Source: Ursus arctos | Taxonomy: Eukaryota > Chordata > Mammalia > Carnivora > Ursidae | Length of the DNA stretch: 64,000 nt | Direction of reading: 5' to 3' | NCBI RefSeq assembly: GCF_023065955.2 | Contig: NW_026622908.1 | Coordinates: 48,085,367 to 48,149,366, forward strand | Part shown: positions 33,567 through 45,300 of the stretch, one piece after another | How the letters are laid out: the number at the start of each line of letters is the position of its first letter | How positions within the stretch are numbered: the first letter of the stretch is position 1 | The notes under the pieces: generated by a model | What the model was told of the DNA's origin: nothing | Databases searched by the model: none | The model's input: only the letters and a program-made list of their open reading frames with translations | Made by a program: the position numbers and the translations under genes

Positions 33567-33765
33567 GGGGCACCTGGGTGGCTCAGTGGGTTAAGCGTCT
33601 GCCTTAGGCTCAGGTCATGATCCCAGAGTCCTGGGATCCAGTCCCACATGGGGCTCTCTGCTCAGCGGGGGGCCTGCTTCTCCCTCTCCCTCAGCTGCTC
33701 CCCCTGCTTGTGCTCTCACTCTATCTCTCAAATAAATAAATCAAATCTTAAAAAAAAGAAAAAAG
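33567..33765 (+). mobile_element. CAN-SINE, sense
   Basis: ggggcacctgggtggctcag start, CT-rich middle, aaataaataaatc tail. Confidence 0.9.
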
Positions 33766-33839
33766 ATGAGCCCATGCAGCTCCGTCAACATGTCACTTGG
33801 AGGCGTTCTGGGGCCACGATTCAGCACAAAGAGTATATA

Positions 33840-34057
33840 TTTCTTCTTTTCTTCCTTTTCTTAAGATTGATTTCTTTTATCTGAGAGAGCGCGAGGGAGC
33901 ACAAGCAGGGGGAGGGGCAGAGGGGGAGAGTCCCAAGCAGACTCCCAGCCGAGCGCGGAGCCTGACGCGGGGCTGGATCTCAGGACCCTGCCATCCTGAC
34001 CTGAGCTGAAATCAAGGGTCGAAGACGCTCACCTGACTGAGCCCCCCAGGTGCCCCA
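33840..34057 (-). mobile_element. CAN-SINE, antisense
   Basis: T-rich left end, aagcagggggaggggcagag middle, and reversed head ending ccccccaggtgcccc. It faces the sense SINE at 33567 across about 75 bp, so the pair could form a hairpin in RNA. Confidence 0.88.
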
Positions 34058-34784
34058 AGTGACAGCTTCCGGGAGGCGAGCTGCCCTCTGGGACGGGAAT
34101 GTCCGCGTGGGTCATGGCAAAGCCATTCGGTCCATCTTGTTCTGTGAACGGATCCTGGGCCCGTCGTGATCTCTGATCGGCCTGCATGGGTCATTGGGAA
34201 AACACCGGTCCACACAGCCCCCCGGACCTTCCGCGTGCGGACGCTGCGCTCTCGGGATGGACTCCCACGCTGCCCACCTTCACTGCGGCGGGCGGGAAGG
34301 CCTTCAGGCTGGGAAGCGGTCTCGCTAGCAGGGCGGGCTCCAGACTCCTAACTCGGAGGCTCCGATTCGCCAGGGCTACACAGACGATCCGCTGTTTTCC
34401 TTGAAGCCACAGGGCCCCTCCTCATTTTGTGATTTCGGGGAGAAGGGCTGCCGAGATCCCGGGCCTGAACACCCGCAGCATGGGGGCCGGGGGGCCAGCG
34501 GTTCTCCCGAGGGGCCAGGGCAGCTCACACCGCGACCTCCGCCCCAGGAGAGCGCTTCCTGGGGCGGCCTGGCCAGTCCGGCCTCACCGCGGGGCCACGG
34601 CTGGATGAAGTGAGATTAGGGACGGTTGTTCACCGGGACTTCCCCACCCGACCCCCGGGAGCGTGTGGTGAGGAAGGGAGCCGAGGCCAAGCCAGATCCT
34701 TGCGAAGGAGCCCGCAGACCCCCCAGGGCAGGCTTTGCACCAACGTGAGCCGGGTCAGAAAGGCCAACAATCACTTTGCATGGA

Positions 34785-35095
34785 TCCCGGGGTGGCCATG
34801 GCAAAGCACCACCATGTGTGAGGCTCAAACAGCAGGAATTCGGGAGGCCCGGAGTCTGAGATCAAGGTGTCGGCTGGGCTGGTTCTCTCTGCTCATGCCC
34901 GGCTCCCAGCTGGTGCAGGCGGCAGGCCAGCTCTGATGTTTCTTGTCCTCCAGATGACCCGTCACATCTCTGCCTCCCCCTTCCTGTGATGCATGCACCT
35001 ATCCAGTGTCCTTATTGCAAGGACAGCAATCATGTTGGATTAATGACCCTATCTTGTATGAATCTGGGGGGTCAGGACACAATTCAACCCACAAC
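34785..35095. repeat. old interspersed repeat, family not assigned
   Basis: Phrases such as gagatcaaggtgtcggctgg and gacacaattcaacccacaac are familiar from a common mammalian interspersed repeat, but I cannot name the family with confidence. Confidence 0.45.
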
Positions 35096-35489
35096 ACACT
35101 CCTGTCTTGTTAGGAAACTAGCTTAGAGCTCAGCCCCCCCTCCCCCGAAAGAGTCTGGGGCCCCCATGGAACGGTGCATCCCACCAGGCCTTCTGCAGGT
35201 GGGCTCCACTGCTGGCAATGCCTCGGGCTCCCTGGCTCCCCGTCAGCCACCCCCGTGGGCCGCGGGTGAGCTACGTCCTTAATTTTGGTGAAGCTAAACT
35301 CATCAGCTCATTTTGAAGTTTTGCACACAAAATTCTTCCTCACCTTTATCACAAAGATGTTTCCCACATTTTCTTCCAGGAACTCGATCCGTTTCCCCTC
35401 ACGTGCATGGTCTAATGCCTCTGGGATTCTCTCCCGCTTGTCGGGAGCGGTCAGAGGACCCTCTCTCTGGGTCTCCGGACACAGAGCCA

Positions 35490-35704
35490 TCTTCTTTTTT
35501 TTTTTTTTTTTTTAAGGATTTTATTTATTTATTTGACAGAGAGAGAGAGACAGCCAGCGAGAGAGGGAACACAAGCAGGGGGAGTGGGAGAGGAAGAAGC
35601 AGGCTCCTAGCGGAAGAGCCTGATGTGGGGCTCGATCCCATAACGCCGGGATCACGCCCTGAGCCGAAGGCAGACGCTTAACCGCTGTGCCACCCAGGCG
35701 CCCC
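35490..35704 (-). mobile_element. young CAN-SINE, antisense
   Basis: Near-consensus copy with a 19-T run, cagccagcgagagaggga and the head ccacccaggcgcccc. It is flanked by acagagccatcttct on both sides (35479 and 35707), an intact target duplication. The subfamily resembles that of bears and the giant panda. Confidence 0.93.
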
Positions 35705-35960
35705 ATACAGAGCCATCTTCTCAGTGCCCCCCCCTCCTGGGAGTCCTCTTTCTGCCGGTGTCGCCCCTGCCATGCACCACCTGGTCCAGGGAACAGGTGC
35801 CCCTCGTGCCTCCACTCTGCCTCTGGCTGCCTCAGGTGTGAGGGCCGTCTTACCCCTGGGCTCGCCCTCCCATGCACTAACCTCTTGGTAAATCAAGTAC
35901 TTTGAAAAGGTAAAACAGAAAGGACAAAGAAAAGACTCTTCTCAGAGAAGCCCTTCTTGG

Positions 35961-36220
35961 GGGCGCCTGGGGGGCTCCGTTGGTGAAGCATCTGCCTTCG
36001 GCTCAGGTCACGATCCCAGGGGCCTGGAATCCAGCCCCACATCAGCTTCCCTGCTCCCTGCAGGGGAGTCTGCTTCTCCCTCTCCCTCTGTCTGCTGCTC
36101 CCCCTGCTTGTGTTTTCTCGCTCTCTGTCAAATAAATAAATAAAATCTAAAAAAAAAAAAAAAAGAAAGAAAAGAAAGAAAAGAAAAAGAAAAAGGAAGA
36201 AAGAAAGAGAAGCCCCTCTT
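35961..36220 (+). mobile_element. CAN-SINE, sense, with long GAAA tail
   Basis: It starts gggggcgcctggggggctcc. The tail has grown into an A/(GAAA)n tract at 36149-36210. The target duplication agagaagcccttcttg is repeated after the tail with one mismatch. Confidence 0.9.
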
Positions 36221-36507
36221 GCCTCCCGGCTGGCCCTGAGTAGGAGAGGAGGCACATGGAGCCAGCTGGTCGGGGGAAGGGCCACAAAGACATGTCTGTC
36301 CCCAAAACAGAGACGGGCCTTGTTTGTGGGGATGTTTGCCGGCCGCAGAGCTGGGCACAGACTGGACACGGGGCAGGCAGCTCAGCCCCTCCTTGCCCAG
36401 GGGGACGCTCCCATGGTCAGACCCTCTGCAGTCCCCACCACCACTGGGGCTGGCACCACCAGACCCTCCCTCTTCCCTGCTTGACCAGGCAGGTGTGGGG
36501 GGTAGGA

Positions 36508-36615
36508 GGTGAGTGGTTAGGGACACAAATCAGGCCAAACTGCGTTTGAGCCCAGCTCTTCCCCTGCTCTGGGGCTCTGGGCAGGTGACCTGGCCCTTCT
36601 GTGCCTTTTCTCTTG
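36508..36615 (+). mobile_element. MIR SINE fragment
   Basis: tgagtggttagggacacaaa, then gtttgagcccagctcttccc and gggcaggtgacctgg follow the order of the MIR core. Ancient and partial. Confidence 0.65.
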
Positions 36616-36619
36616 TGTG

Positions 36620-38460
36620 TGTGTGCCTTGCTCTGCATCCAAGCCTACTTTTATTGAGATCAGCAGGGTGCTGAAGAGGGTGGAGCCCAGTCATCCCCTA
36701 ATCTGGTGGCCTTGGACAATGATGCCCTCATGCCCTCACACCTACCCTGAAGGCTAAGTGACTTTGGGCCCACCACACTCGCCTCCCAGGAAGTGGTGGG
36801 GAAGCCTCTTCCAGGAGCCCAGAGGCCCAGCAGACAGATGGGGCCACAGCATCTTGGAACCAGCACCTTCTGGATAATAGGAGCTGGCCTACGCCTGCCG
36901 GGGGCTGGGGAACCAGGGGCCTGGGGAACCAGGGAGCTGGGGGCCTGGGGTCTTGGAGCTCGGTCCTCTTCAAGCTGTCCAGGGAGCACAGGGGGGACAG
37001 AGGGGGACAGAGCAGATAGTGGCCTGTGGATGGGATGCAGGAGGGGAGGGAGAGATAGGCAAGGAAACAGCTGTAGGTTCTGGGGCCCCCAAGGGATAAG
37101 TGATCCAGCCAGAAGGTAGGGTCCCCAAAGCCCAGCCAGCACCACGACCCTGGTGAAGGCAGAGCTCTGCTGGGTGGGGTCGGGACTGGGAGCAGTCCCT
37201 CTGAGCTCCCGTTCTAGTGTGGGCACCAGTGGGCCAGCAGAGGGCCCCTTCAGAGCAAGTGGAGCTGGGGGTGCCCATCCCTGCTCTAAAAGAGGGGTTC
37301 AGCCAAATAGGGCTGGTGGGGGGGGTGGTCCAGTTAGGGGCCCATCCCTCCTGGTGGTTCTGAACGAGGAGATTGGCAGGTTTCTGGAGGGACAGCCACA
37401 CCCCATCCCTCCCCTTTTCCTTTTGGGTTCTATTTTCCTGTCTGCGGGGTCCTGCCTGGGTCTTCTGGCCTGGGGCTTGGGGAGGACCTTCCTCTCCTGG
37501 GGATAGGAGGCCGTCGTGGTCAAGGCCCAGAGGTGGCCTAGCTCCCCCTGACTGGGTCCTGGTGGACAGCTCCCCCAGCTGAGAGTTAGGGCTTCTGAGG
37601 CCTGGGGGTTGGGGCTGTGGCAGACCAGCTGACAGCCCTCTGCATTCCCCAACCCCACAAGGCACAACCCCTGCATTGAGTTCCCTGCAGCTGCTTCTGC
37701 CCACCACACAGAGACCCCAGGAATGAGCCCTCCAAACACCCTCACCCAGGCTTGGTCCACCAGCGGCTCTGGGGAAACGCAGATCAAGATGACCCCACCT
37801 GGCCAGGTACTAGGGTGCCCCTGGCCTGCACACACCGGAGCACGCAGAGCCACCAGCAGAGGGAGCCAGAGGCCTCCTCTAAGGCTGGGGCGTGGGTGCG
37901 CTCAGGTAGGCACTGGCCCCGAGGTCAAGTGTCCTCAAGGTGCAGGGTACAACCCACTGTGTGCTCAGGGGCCCCCCCACTCCTGCACTGACACCTCATA
38001 GCTGACCACCAGCCTGCGCCCGTGTCTGTCAGCGCCCTTCTCCAGGGCACCTCCCTCAGTGTCGGGCTAAGCTTTGGCCTTGCCCCTCAGACTCACGCCC
38101 CTCCCTGGCCCGCCCTGAGGTCCTGCAGACTTGGCTCACCGGCCCTCCCATCCATCTTGGGTTACAGTCTTTGGGCCTTCTGGACATCTGCCCTAGGAGA
38201 GCCATGGCACGCAGAGTGGTCAGGGCCCCCCTCAGCTCCTCACCTTCCAGGAATATCCTCTGGCCCACTCGGATACACATGGAGGCGAGGGGCTCTGGGT
38301 ATCCCCACCGGAGTCAGGGGTACGTGGCCTTACTTGGAATGTCCACGGCCTGGCCTGGCCATGGCCTGGCCTCTGCCCAGTGGTTCTTACAAAGGGTGCA
38401 ATCATAGGTGGGCTCCAGGCCCTCAGTGACCCCATCCCCATTTCCAGGAGACTGACATGT
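36620..38460. other. intergenic between TALDO1 and EPS8L2 3' end
   Basis: G+C-rich with small local duplications (about 36890-36955, gggaaccagg...cctgggg units). Open frames up to 245 codons on the minus strand have low-complexity composition and no family resemblance. Confidence 0.45.
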
Positions 38461-38482
38461 GGCTGCTAGGATACTTAATTGG

Positions 38483-38488
38483 TTTAAT
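38483..38488 (-). terminator. EPS8L2: candidate EPS8L2 poly(A) signal (ATTAAA)
   Basis: The minus strand reads cattaaaccaattaag here, about 880 nt past the EPS8L2 stop, which would give a 3' UTR of about 0.9 kb with cleavage near 38465. No better signal was seen between the stop and this point. The intervening 38490-39362 would be 3' UTR. Confidence 0.5.
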
Positions 38489-39362
38489 GACATGGCTTTT
38501 GAACCTCGGCCACCTCTCATCTCTGGGTGTAACCTGCAGAGTTCAGTGCTCCAAGACTCACCCACCACCCACACAGTGCACAGGGCAAGCCTGGCCTTAG
38601 ACCTGGTTGGAGGAAGTTCCTTTCTGGAGCTCTGCCTTGGGCGTGTGTATAGGGGGGTGGTGTCTAAGGTCATACTTGAATGAGTATATGTCCAGTCCAA
38701 GGGTGGAGAAAGTATAGCATGCACCCCCACCCAGGGGAGCCTGAAGCCCCCCGAGGCCACCCTTGAGGAGCAGTGCACTGGGGGGCCCTATGGGCGATAT
38801 CTGGGGTAAGGCCCAGCTCAGAGCCCAGGGTGGCTGAGGTCGGCTGCCCTTCTGGCCCATAACCCACCCAGAGGTATGGAGGTGCGGGTGCGTGGAGAAG
38901 TAGCAGCTGTGAGGTTTGGGGCCTGGGTCACAAGTGCCAGGAGGAACCCCCATGTGGATGGGAGGCCCAAGGATAAGTCCCCGCCCACCTCCTGAGGGGT
39001 CTGTGGCCTCAGGGAGAGGTGTCATGACAGCCAGGAAGGGGGCTGGGCGGGGCTGGAAAAGCCAAGGCTCTGGCTTCAGCGGCAGGTGCTTGAGGGGCTG
39101 GCATCTCCGGGGGGCTAGTTTGGCGGAGGTGGGCCTTGGGGCAGGCAGATGCGTGTGGGCTGAGGCCTTGCTGAGCCTGAGGACAGGCCACGTGCCATGA
39201 GGCAGGTGAGCTGCTCCCAGCCAGCACCACCCACAACCCGTGTCCATGGTCCAAAATATACACACATACAAAAATAATACTCCATGCACTGGGGGTGGGC
39301 CCCTCCGCAGGTGCGCCTCCGTCTCCCCCCACCGCAGATGTGCTGGGCCGTTCCGGCCAGGT

Positions 39363-42300
39363 CTAGCTGTCGTCCTCCACCCTCCTCTGGGTCTTGGAAT
39401 GAAACTTGCTTATGAGCTCCTCCAGCTCCGACCCACCTTGCTGCTTCTAGGGAGGGGATGGGACAGCCTCAGCTCGGGGGCCCACAGGCCAGAGTCCCGA
39501 GGCCTCCCCCTTTCCAGGCAATCCAGGAGCCCTGAGGGAGAGGAGGCGGGGAGGTGCAGGAGGGTGGCACGGGCCGGCTCACCTCCAGGACCGCCTTCTG
39601 CACGGTGAGCTGGCTGTACACGCGGATACCTTCCTCTCCGCACACTTTCTTCAGCTCATCCTTGTTGAGCGAGAAGAGCTGGGGCCCCGTCAGAATGCCC
39701 AGGTTCTCCACGATCCTGGGGGCGGGGCGGGGGGGGCGGGCGTGAGAGCGGGGCGCCCGCCCGCAGCCCCGCCCCCGCACCGCACCCCCGCGCAGCCCCG
39801 CCCCCGCACCGCCCAGCCTCTCCCTGTCCCTCACCGCCCGCAGCCCCGCCCCCGCCCCGCGCAGCCCCCGCCCCCGACCCGCAGCCCCGCCCCCGACCCG
39901 CCCAGCGCGCACACCCACCGGGCGCTGAAGGCCTTGGCCTCCAGCCAGGCGCGGACCTCTTCCGGGCCCGACTCGTAGGTGAGCGGCAGGCCCACCGGCT
40001 GGCTGCGCTCCACGCGGAAGTGCCGCTGCGGCTGCGCCTTGATGTGGCTGATCTTCCTGATGAGCTCGTCGTTGACCTCGTCCATGTGGTGGATCAGCTC
40101 TGCGGGCGGTGCCCTGCACTCAGGCCCGCCGCCAGCGCACCTGGCCCCCCACCCCCGCTCGGGGACCCTCCGCCCACTGCCTCCCCCAGGGAGCTCAGGG
40201 CCCCGTCCCCGCATCGATCTGGTGGCCCTCATCGCGGAGCGCCTCTCACCGTCTTTGTTCCCCGCGAAGCTTGGGGGCAGCTTGTGGGTGGGGCTGGCAG
40301 GACCCCAATATTTCAGACTGGCCTGCAGGGTTGGGAGCAAGAGACGAAGGGGTGCGGGCGCCATCAGCTTCCTCTCCTCATCCCTCCCCGCAGGGTTGTA
40401 GTCAGGAGAAGGTGAGGCATCCCTGCTCGCCCCGGCCTCCCCGGGCCCGACCCGAGGCCCCACCCCCGCCCGGCCGGGCTGCACCCGCCCCTCCCCCTCT
40501 GTAGGGGGACAGCAGCGCCCTCGCTCGTCCCACTCACCTGCTCCTGGGGTGCATCCTCCAGCCGAGTCTCGTCCAGGATGTTGCAGGGCACGTAGCCCGC
40601 CTGGCCGCTGCGGTTACGAACCTTCCACCACTGGTGGCCATCCTCCAGCACCTGCAGGGACCCACCCCCACCATCACCCCCCCACTCACAGGACTCCACC
40701 CTACTCAGGTCACCAGCGCAGGGTGTGAGAGCCCCTCTTTACCCGCGGGCCAGAGTGCTGGGCGTTTCCTATGAAGCCCCACCTCCCCCCAATCCTGTAG
40801 GGAAGTCACAAGTCCCCCTAGGAGCCCCTGCCCTGCCCAGCCTTCCATCCCACCCGTAGACGCTGCCGTCTCTCCCTCATCTCCCCCTACCCCGCTTCAG
40901 CAGCATCCCCAGCGAGGGTGCCTCTAGCTTTTGCATGGAGTTCACCCTCCCCCCAGCCTGCTCCACTTTCCGTCCCCCAGTGGGTGGCCTGGATCAGGAC
41001 CGATACCAAACAGACTGCCTTTCAAGGGGCGCCAGGGGTGGCTGTGAGTGATGAGCCCTGGCCAGGAGCTGGAGGATCCCCCACTTGGCACAGAGAAGGC
41101 CCGTGCTTCAGGGCGAGCCCAGCTTAGCCCAGCACAGGGGCCCCTGAGCCCCCTCTGAGATTTCAAAGACAGGGAGGTCCCTCAACCAAGCTGTGCTGGG
41201 GGTGGGGGAGGGGCAGGCTGTGGACCCAGACTGGAGCCCAGGGGTAGGGGTCCTGGGGAGAGGGATTGGACAGGCGTGCTGTGTGCCAGCATCGGGCAGC
41301 CTGGCTCCTGCCTGCCGTGGTCACCGCCTGCCCTGCCTCTCCTGGGCAGCCCCCTCCAGCCCAGGCCCCCACCCCCACCCCCGCTCACCTCCAGGACCTC
41401 ATCCTTGAGCACCGACAGCTCGTTGGCGTTGCGGGCTGTGAAGTCATAGAGGATCCTGACGTACTTGGTCATGGCTGGCCCAGGTTCGTAGCCCCTGCGT
41501 GGAACAGGAGGGCTGAGGCCCAGGGCTGGGCTGGGGTCTCCTCCGGGGCCTGGGGCTAGGCTGGGGAAACAGCTTCGTGCTGCCTCCTGTTCAGCTCTCT
41601 GAGGTCACAGCAGAGAGAGGCTGAGCCTCGTCAGCCGGGAATGGAAACTGTGACAGCCCCAGAGCGTCTGGGGCCCCTGCACAGAGGTGGGGGCCGCACG
41701 GGGGCGGGGGACGAGGGGCCTGTGGGCATGGCAAGGCTGCCTGAGCCTAGGCCATCTCAGGGGGTGCATGCCCGGCCCCCCAGAGCCAGACATGTACCCA
41801 AGAAATGACAGGGTCACCGCCATCCCTGGAAGCAGCTGACCACCGAGGGAGGGCTGGCTGTTTCCAGAGCCACAGCCCTGCGCACAAGCACCCACGGCGG
41901 AGGACTGCCCATGGGCCGCAGGCGCATGGCGTGGGTGTCCTGGCCTCAGCACAGAGCAGGCCTGTGGCTGCCACCCAGGCTGGGCTGTCCCCTCCTGGCC
42001 AGTCTGGCCCCTGATCATCAGGGCAGCTCCCTCACACAGCTGCAGGCCTGGGGACACCATACAGGTGAAGGGGCTGAGGCTGAGGTGGTTCTGGAGCCTG
42101 GACTGGCCAGGATGACTGGCCAGGGGCTGAAGTCAGAGGATGAAAATATTTCTTCAAGTGTGGCCCTAGGCCAGGAGCCATGGGCATCAGGCTGGCCGTC
42201 GGGGGCGGGGGTGTAGTGAGAGGGGCACACTTAGATTTCAGCCCCCTCCCCTGCTGAAACTGAGTCTTGGGATCTGTCAGGGTAACAAGCTTCCCAGACA

Positions 42301-45300
42301 GATCCTGGGCCAGGAGTGGGAACAGAAAGGAGGAAGGAGGGGAGGAAGGATGGGGAGTCCCCCAAGTCCTGGGTCTGTGGAAGTATGTATGTAGGGGTGG
42401 GGAGAATGGCTGTCCTTAGCCCAGACCTTCAGTCTCTTTCTCTGGCTCTGAGGTTGGGCCTAAATCAGCCGCAACGGGGTGGCAAGGATTGGTGAACCCA
42501 CTTAAGTTCAGTGATTTAGTAAACTTCTAATCATGATTCTAAAACATACGTGAGAAGACACAGAGATAATGTATTAGGGTGATGAATTTATTCATGGCTT
42601 TTGACATTTTTCTCCTCAATTTTATAAAGTTAGAATAAAAACCTGGTTCTAGTTTGGAAAAATGTTTTTTTGAAAGCCATGAACAAGGCATTTGCCGCCA
42701 CCTGGTGGCAGCACGCTCATATCAGAGCCTCCTTGTTTCTAGGGGTGAGCATCACACTCCCTCATTTTATTTTTATTTTTATTTTATTTTTAAAGATTTT
42801 ATTTATTTATTTGACAGAGAGAGAGAGACAGCCAGCAAGAGAGGGAACACAAGCAGGGGGAGTGGGAGAGGGAGAAGCAGGCTCCCAGTGGAGGACCCTG
42901 GGATCAGGCCCTGAGTCAAAGGCAGACGCTTAATGACTGAGCCACCCAGGCGCCCCACACTCCCTCATTTTAAGAGGAACTTACCTGTGAGCATGCGAGG
43001 AGCTGACTGGGGGGAGAGGGTCTCCCGGTGGTGGAGCTGTGGGCTCAGATACAAGGCTGTGTTTGGGGGAGTTTCGAAAGGATGGTCGGTTCACCAGAGT
43101 CGGCTGTGGGGAAAAGGAGCACCTGGGCTTGGTGTGGGGTGAGGGCAGTGGACAGAGGTGGGCTGAGGAAGTGAGCAGTGGTGGAGAAGGCAGATGGCCA
43201 GCAGTCTGGGGTGGGGCCAGGGGTGCTCTGACCTCATCGTCAGGGGCAGACGCCAGCCCTTCCACTTCCCAGGGAGCCTCCTGCAGCACGTCCAGGGGTG
43301 GCTCCCAGCCGCTGTGGAAGTTGGGCACGTAGAGGGGCACCTGCGGCTCCCGTGGCCACTCCGAGCTGGAGGTGGGAGGTCCGGGGGTGAGCCACGCCCT
43401 CCCATGGGAACTGGCCCCACCAGAGACCACCCATTGGCCTGCCAGGGGAACCCCACCCTGGTTCGCACCCCATGCCCTGCATCACCCCGCCCAGGGCCCC
43501 TTCCCACGCGCTCCGGCCTGCTGCCTGCTGCCATACCGGGGGCGTGTCCACATCTCCCCCAGTGACTCCCACAGCGTCATCTCCTTGGGGACTAGGTGGC
43601 CTCGCAGGAAGCCCACGGCCTCGCGGGAAAGCAGGGGGCTGGAGACGGAGCGTGCGATGTCTGGGCCCCCACAGGTGCTGACGATCTGGGGCACAGCGGG
43701 GTTCAGAGGAGGCCCTGCCTACCAGACCCCAGTCCCAGCTGGCTCGCCGGCAGCACCACAGGCCAGCCACACTCGGAGCCTGGACACGTGGCCCCAGCTG
43801 TCTGCCCAAGGTAGGCATTTGCTTCCCCCCACCTTCAGCCGGGGGCAAACCACCCCGGGGCCCCGCTCCCCCAGCCCCAGCCCCTGCCCCAGGCACCAGT
43901 TCCAGAGGTCCAAAGAGGAAGTGCACGAGTTCTGCAGCGCTGGGGTTCTGAATGTGCTTCTGTAGCTTGGCCTGGGGGGGGGGCAGACAGGGTGGGGGGA
44001 TGGCGCTGGGAACAAGGGGGGCAAAGATTCCCTGACTTCCCCCGAGTGTCAGCACAGAGGGATGGGGGGAGGACAGGGGAGGATGGGGGGAGGCGGCCCC
44101 CTGCACTCACCAGCAGGTTGACAGCCAGCTTGATTTTCTGAAAACAGTCGATGAACTGGGCCTCAGAGGGGGGCCGTGCACGTAGCGTAAGGACACCCTC
44201 TGGAATGGGGAGTAGGGGGGCAGTGGCTATGAGCCTGGCTGGCCGTCTCTGTGCCTGGGGCCTTGCCTTCAGCAGCCCACCTGCTCAGATGGGGCCTCCA
44301 GCAGCTCAGTGGCCACGCGCCTCTTCTGCACCTTGTTCTCTGCATCCTCTCCGGTCCCCCTACCGCCTCCCTGCTGTCCCTCCTGCCGCGTGGACCACGC
44401 CCCCTCCGTACCTGCGGGCCCCTTCTTCCCCTTCTTCTTCCACTTCTTGCGCTGGTTCAGCTGTTTGAAAGCCTCTGCCGCCTTCTGCAGCCGAGCCACG
44501 AACCACTCAATGTCGTCCAGGGCACAGTTGAGGATTTGCTGGGGTCAGAGCGGACGCAGGGGTCAGTCTCAGGCGCCCCACCCGCTGCAGGGACAGCCCC
44601 ACACACTGTCTCTTGGTCCCCGGCCTGGGGGAGGAGGTGGGTGCTGGCTGGGGGCTGACTGGAGGGGCGCACACCCGATAGGGACACTGTCCCAAGACGC
44701 ACCGTTTCCTTCTCAATCTTCTCAGCCAGCACTGCGCGAGGCTCCTCGTCCAGCGACTCCCGACGGCGGAAGCCTGGGTGGGGGAGGCAAGATCAGGTGT
44801 TACTGACGGAGGCCACCCCCACCGACCTCGAATGCAGCCCCAGCCCGGCTCGCTCAGCATACTTGGCTCAGGGAGTGGCATCGGCGGCCCCACACGGTTC
44901 TTGGTGGACGGGGCGTCACTGCCGTAGCGCTGGAAGGGAATGGGGGCTGGGCCCTTGGGGGCGGGCAGGACGGACTGCCGCTGCCGGATCTTCTCCTGGT
45001 GGCCCCTGCAATGGGGGCGAAGGCCCGCTCAGCCTGGCTCCCAGCCCCACTCCCGCTCTCCCGCGCCCCCCGCACCCCCCGCGCCGCAGCCTACTTCAGG
45101 GTCTGTGGCCGCATCTTCTTCCCTAGACGGCAGTCGGCCAGCGCGCTCTCGATGTCCTCGTGCACCAGCTCCGCCTGCGGGCACCGGGGTCAGGCAGGCG
45201 CCGGCGCAGGCGCACTGGGGCCCTCCCGGCCGCCGCCCCCTCCTCACCTCCACCTCGTCGCAGTGGAAGAAGTGGATGTCGGGTTTGCTCTGCTCCGAGT

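Noticed and set aside
36160..36215. Purine tract as a possible regulatory element
   Set aside because: It is the expanded A/GAAA tail of the adjacent SINE, bounded by the target duplication.
37000..37700. 245-codon minus-strand open frame between TALDO1 and EPS8L2
   Set aside because: Low-complexity composition and overlapping frames of similar length on the other strand; no start context or family match.
44703..44773. Apparent one-base deletion in EPS8L2 exon 8
   Set aside because: On re-reading the bases at the exon start the CGTCGGGAG sequence is intact and the reading frame is kept through all twenty exons.
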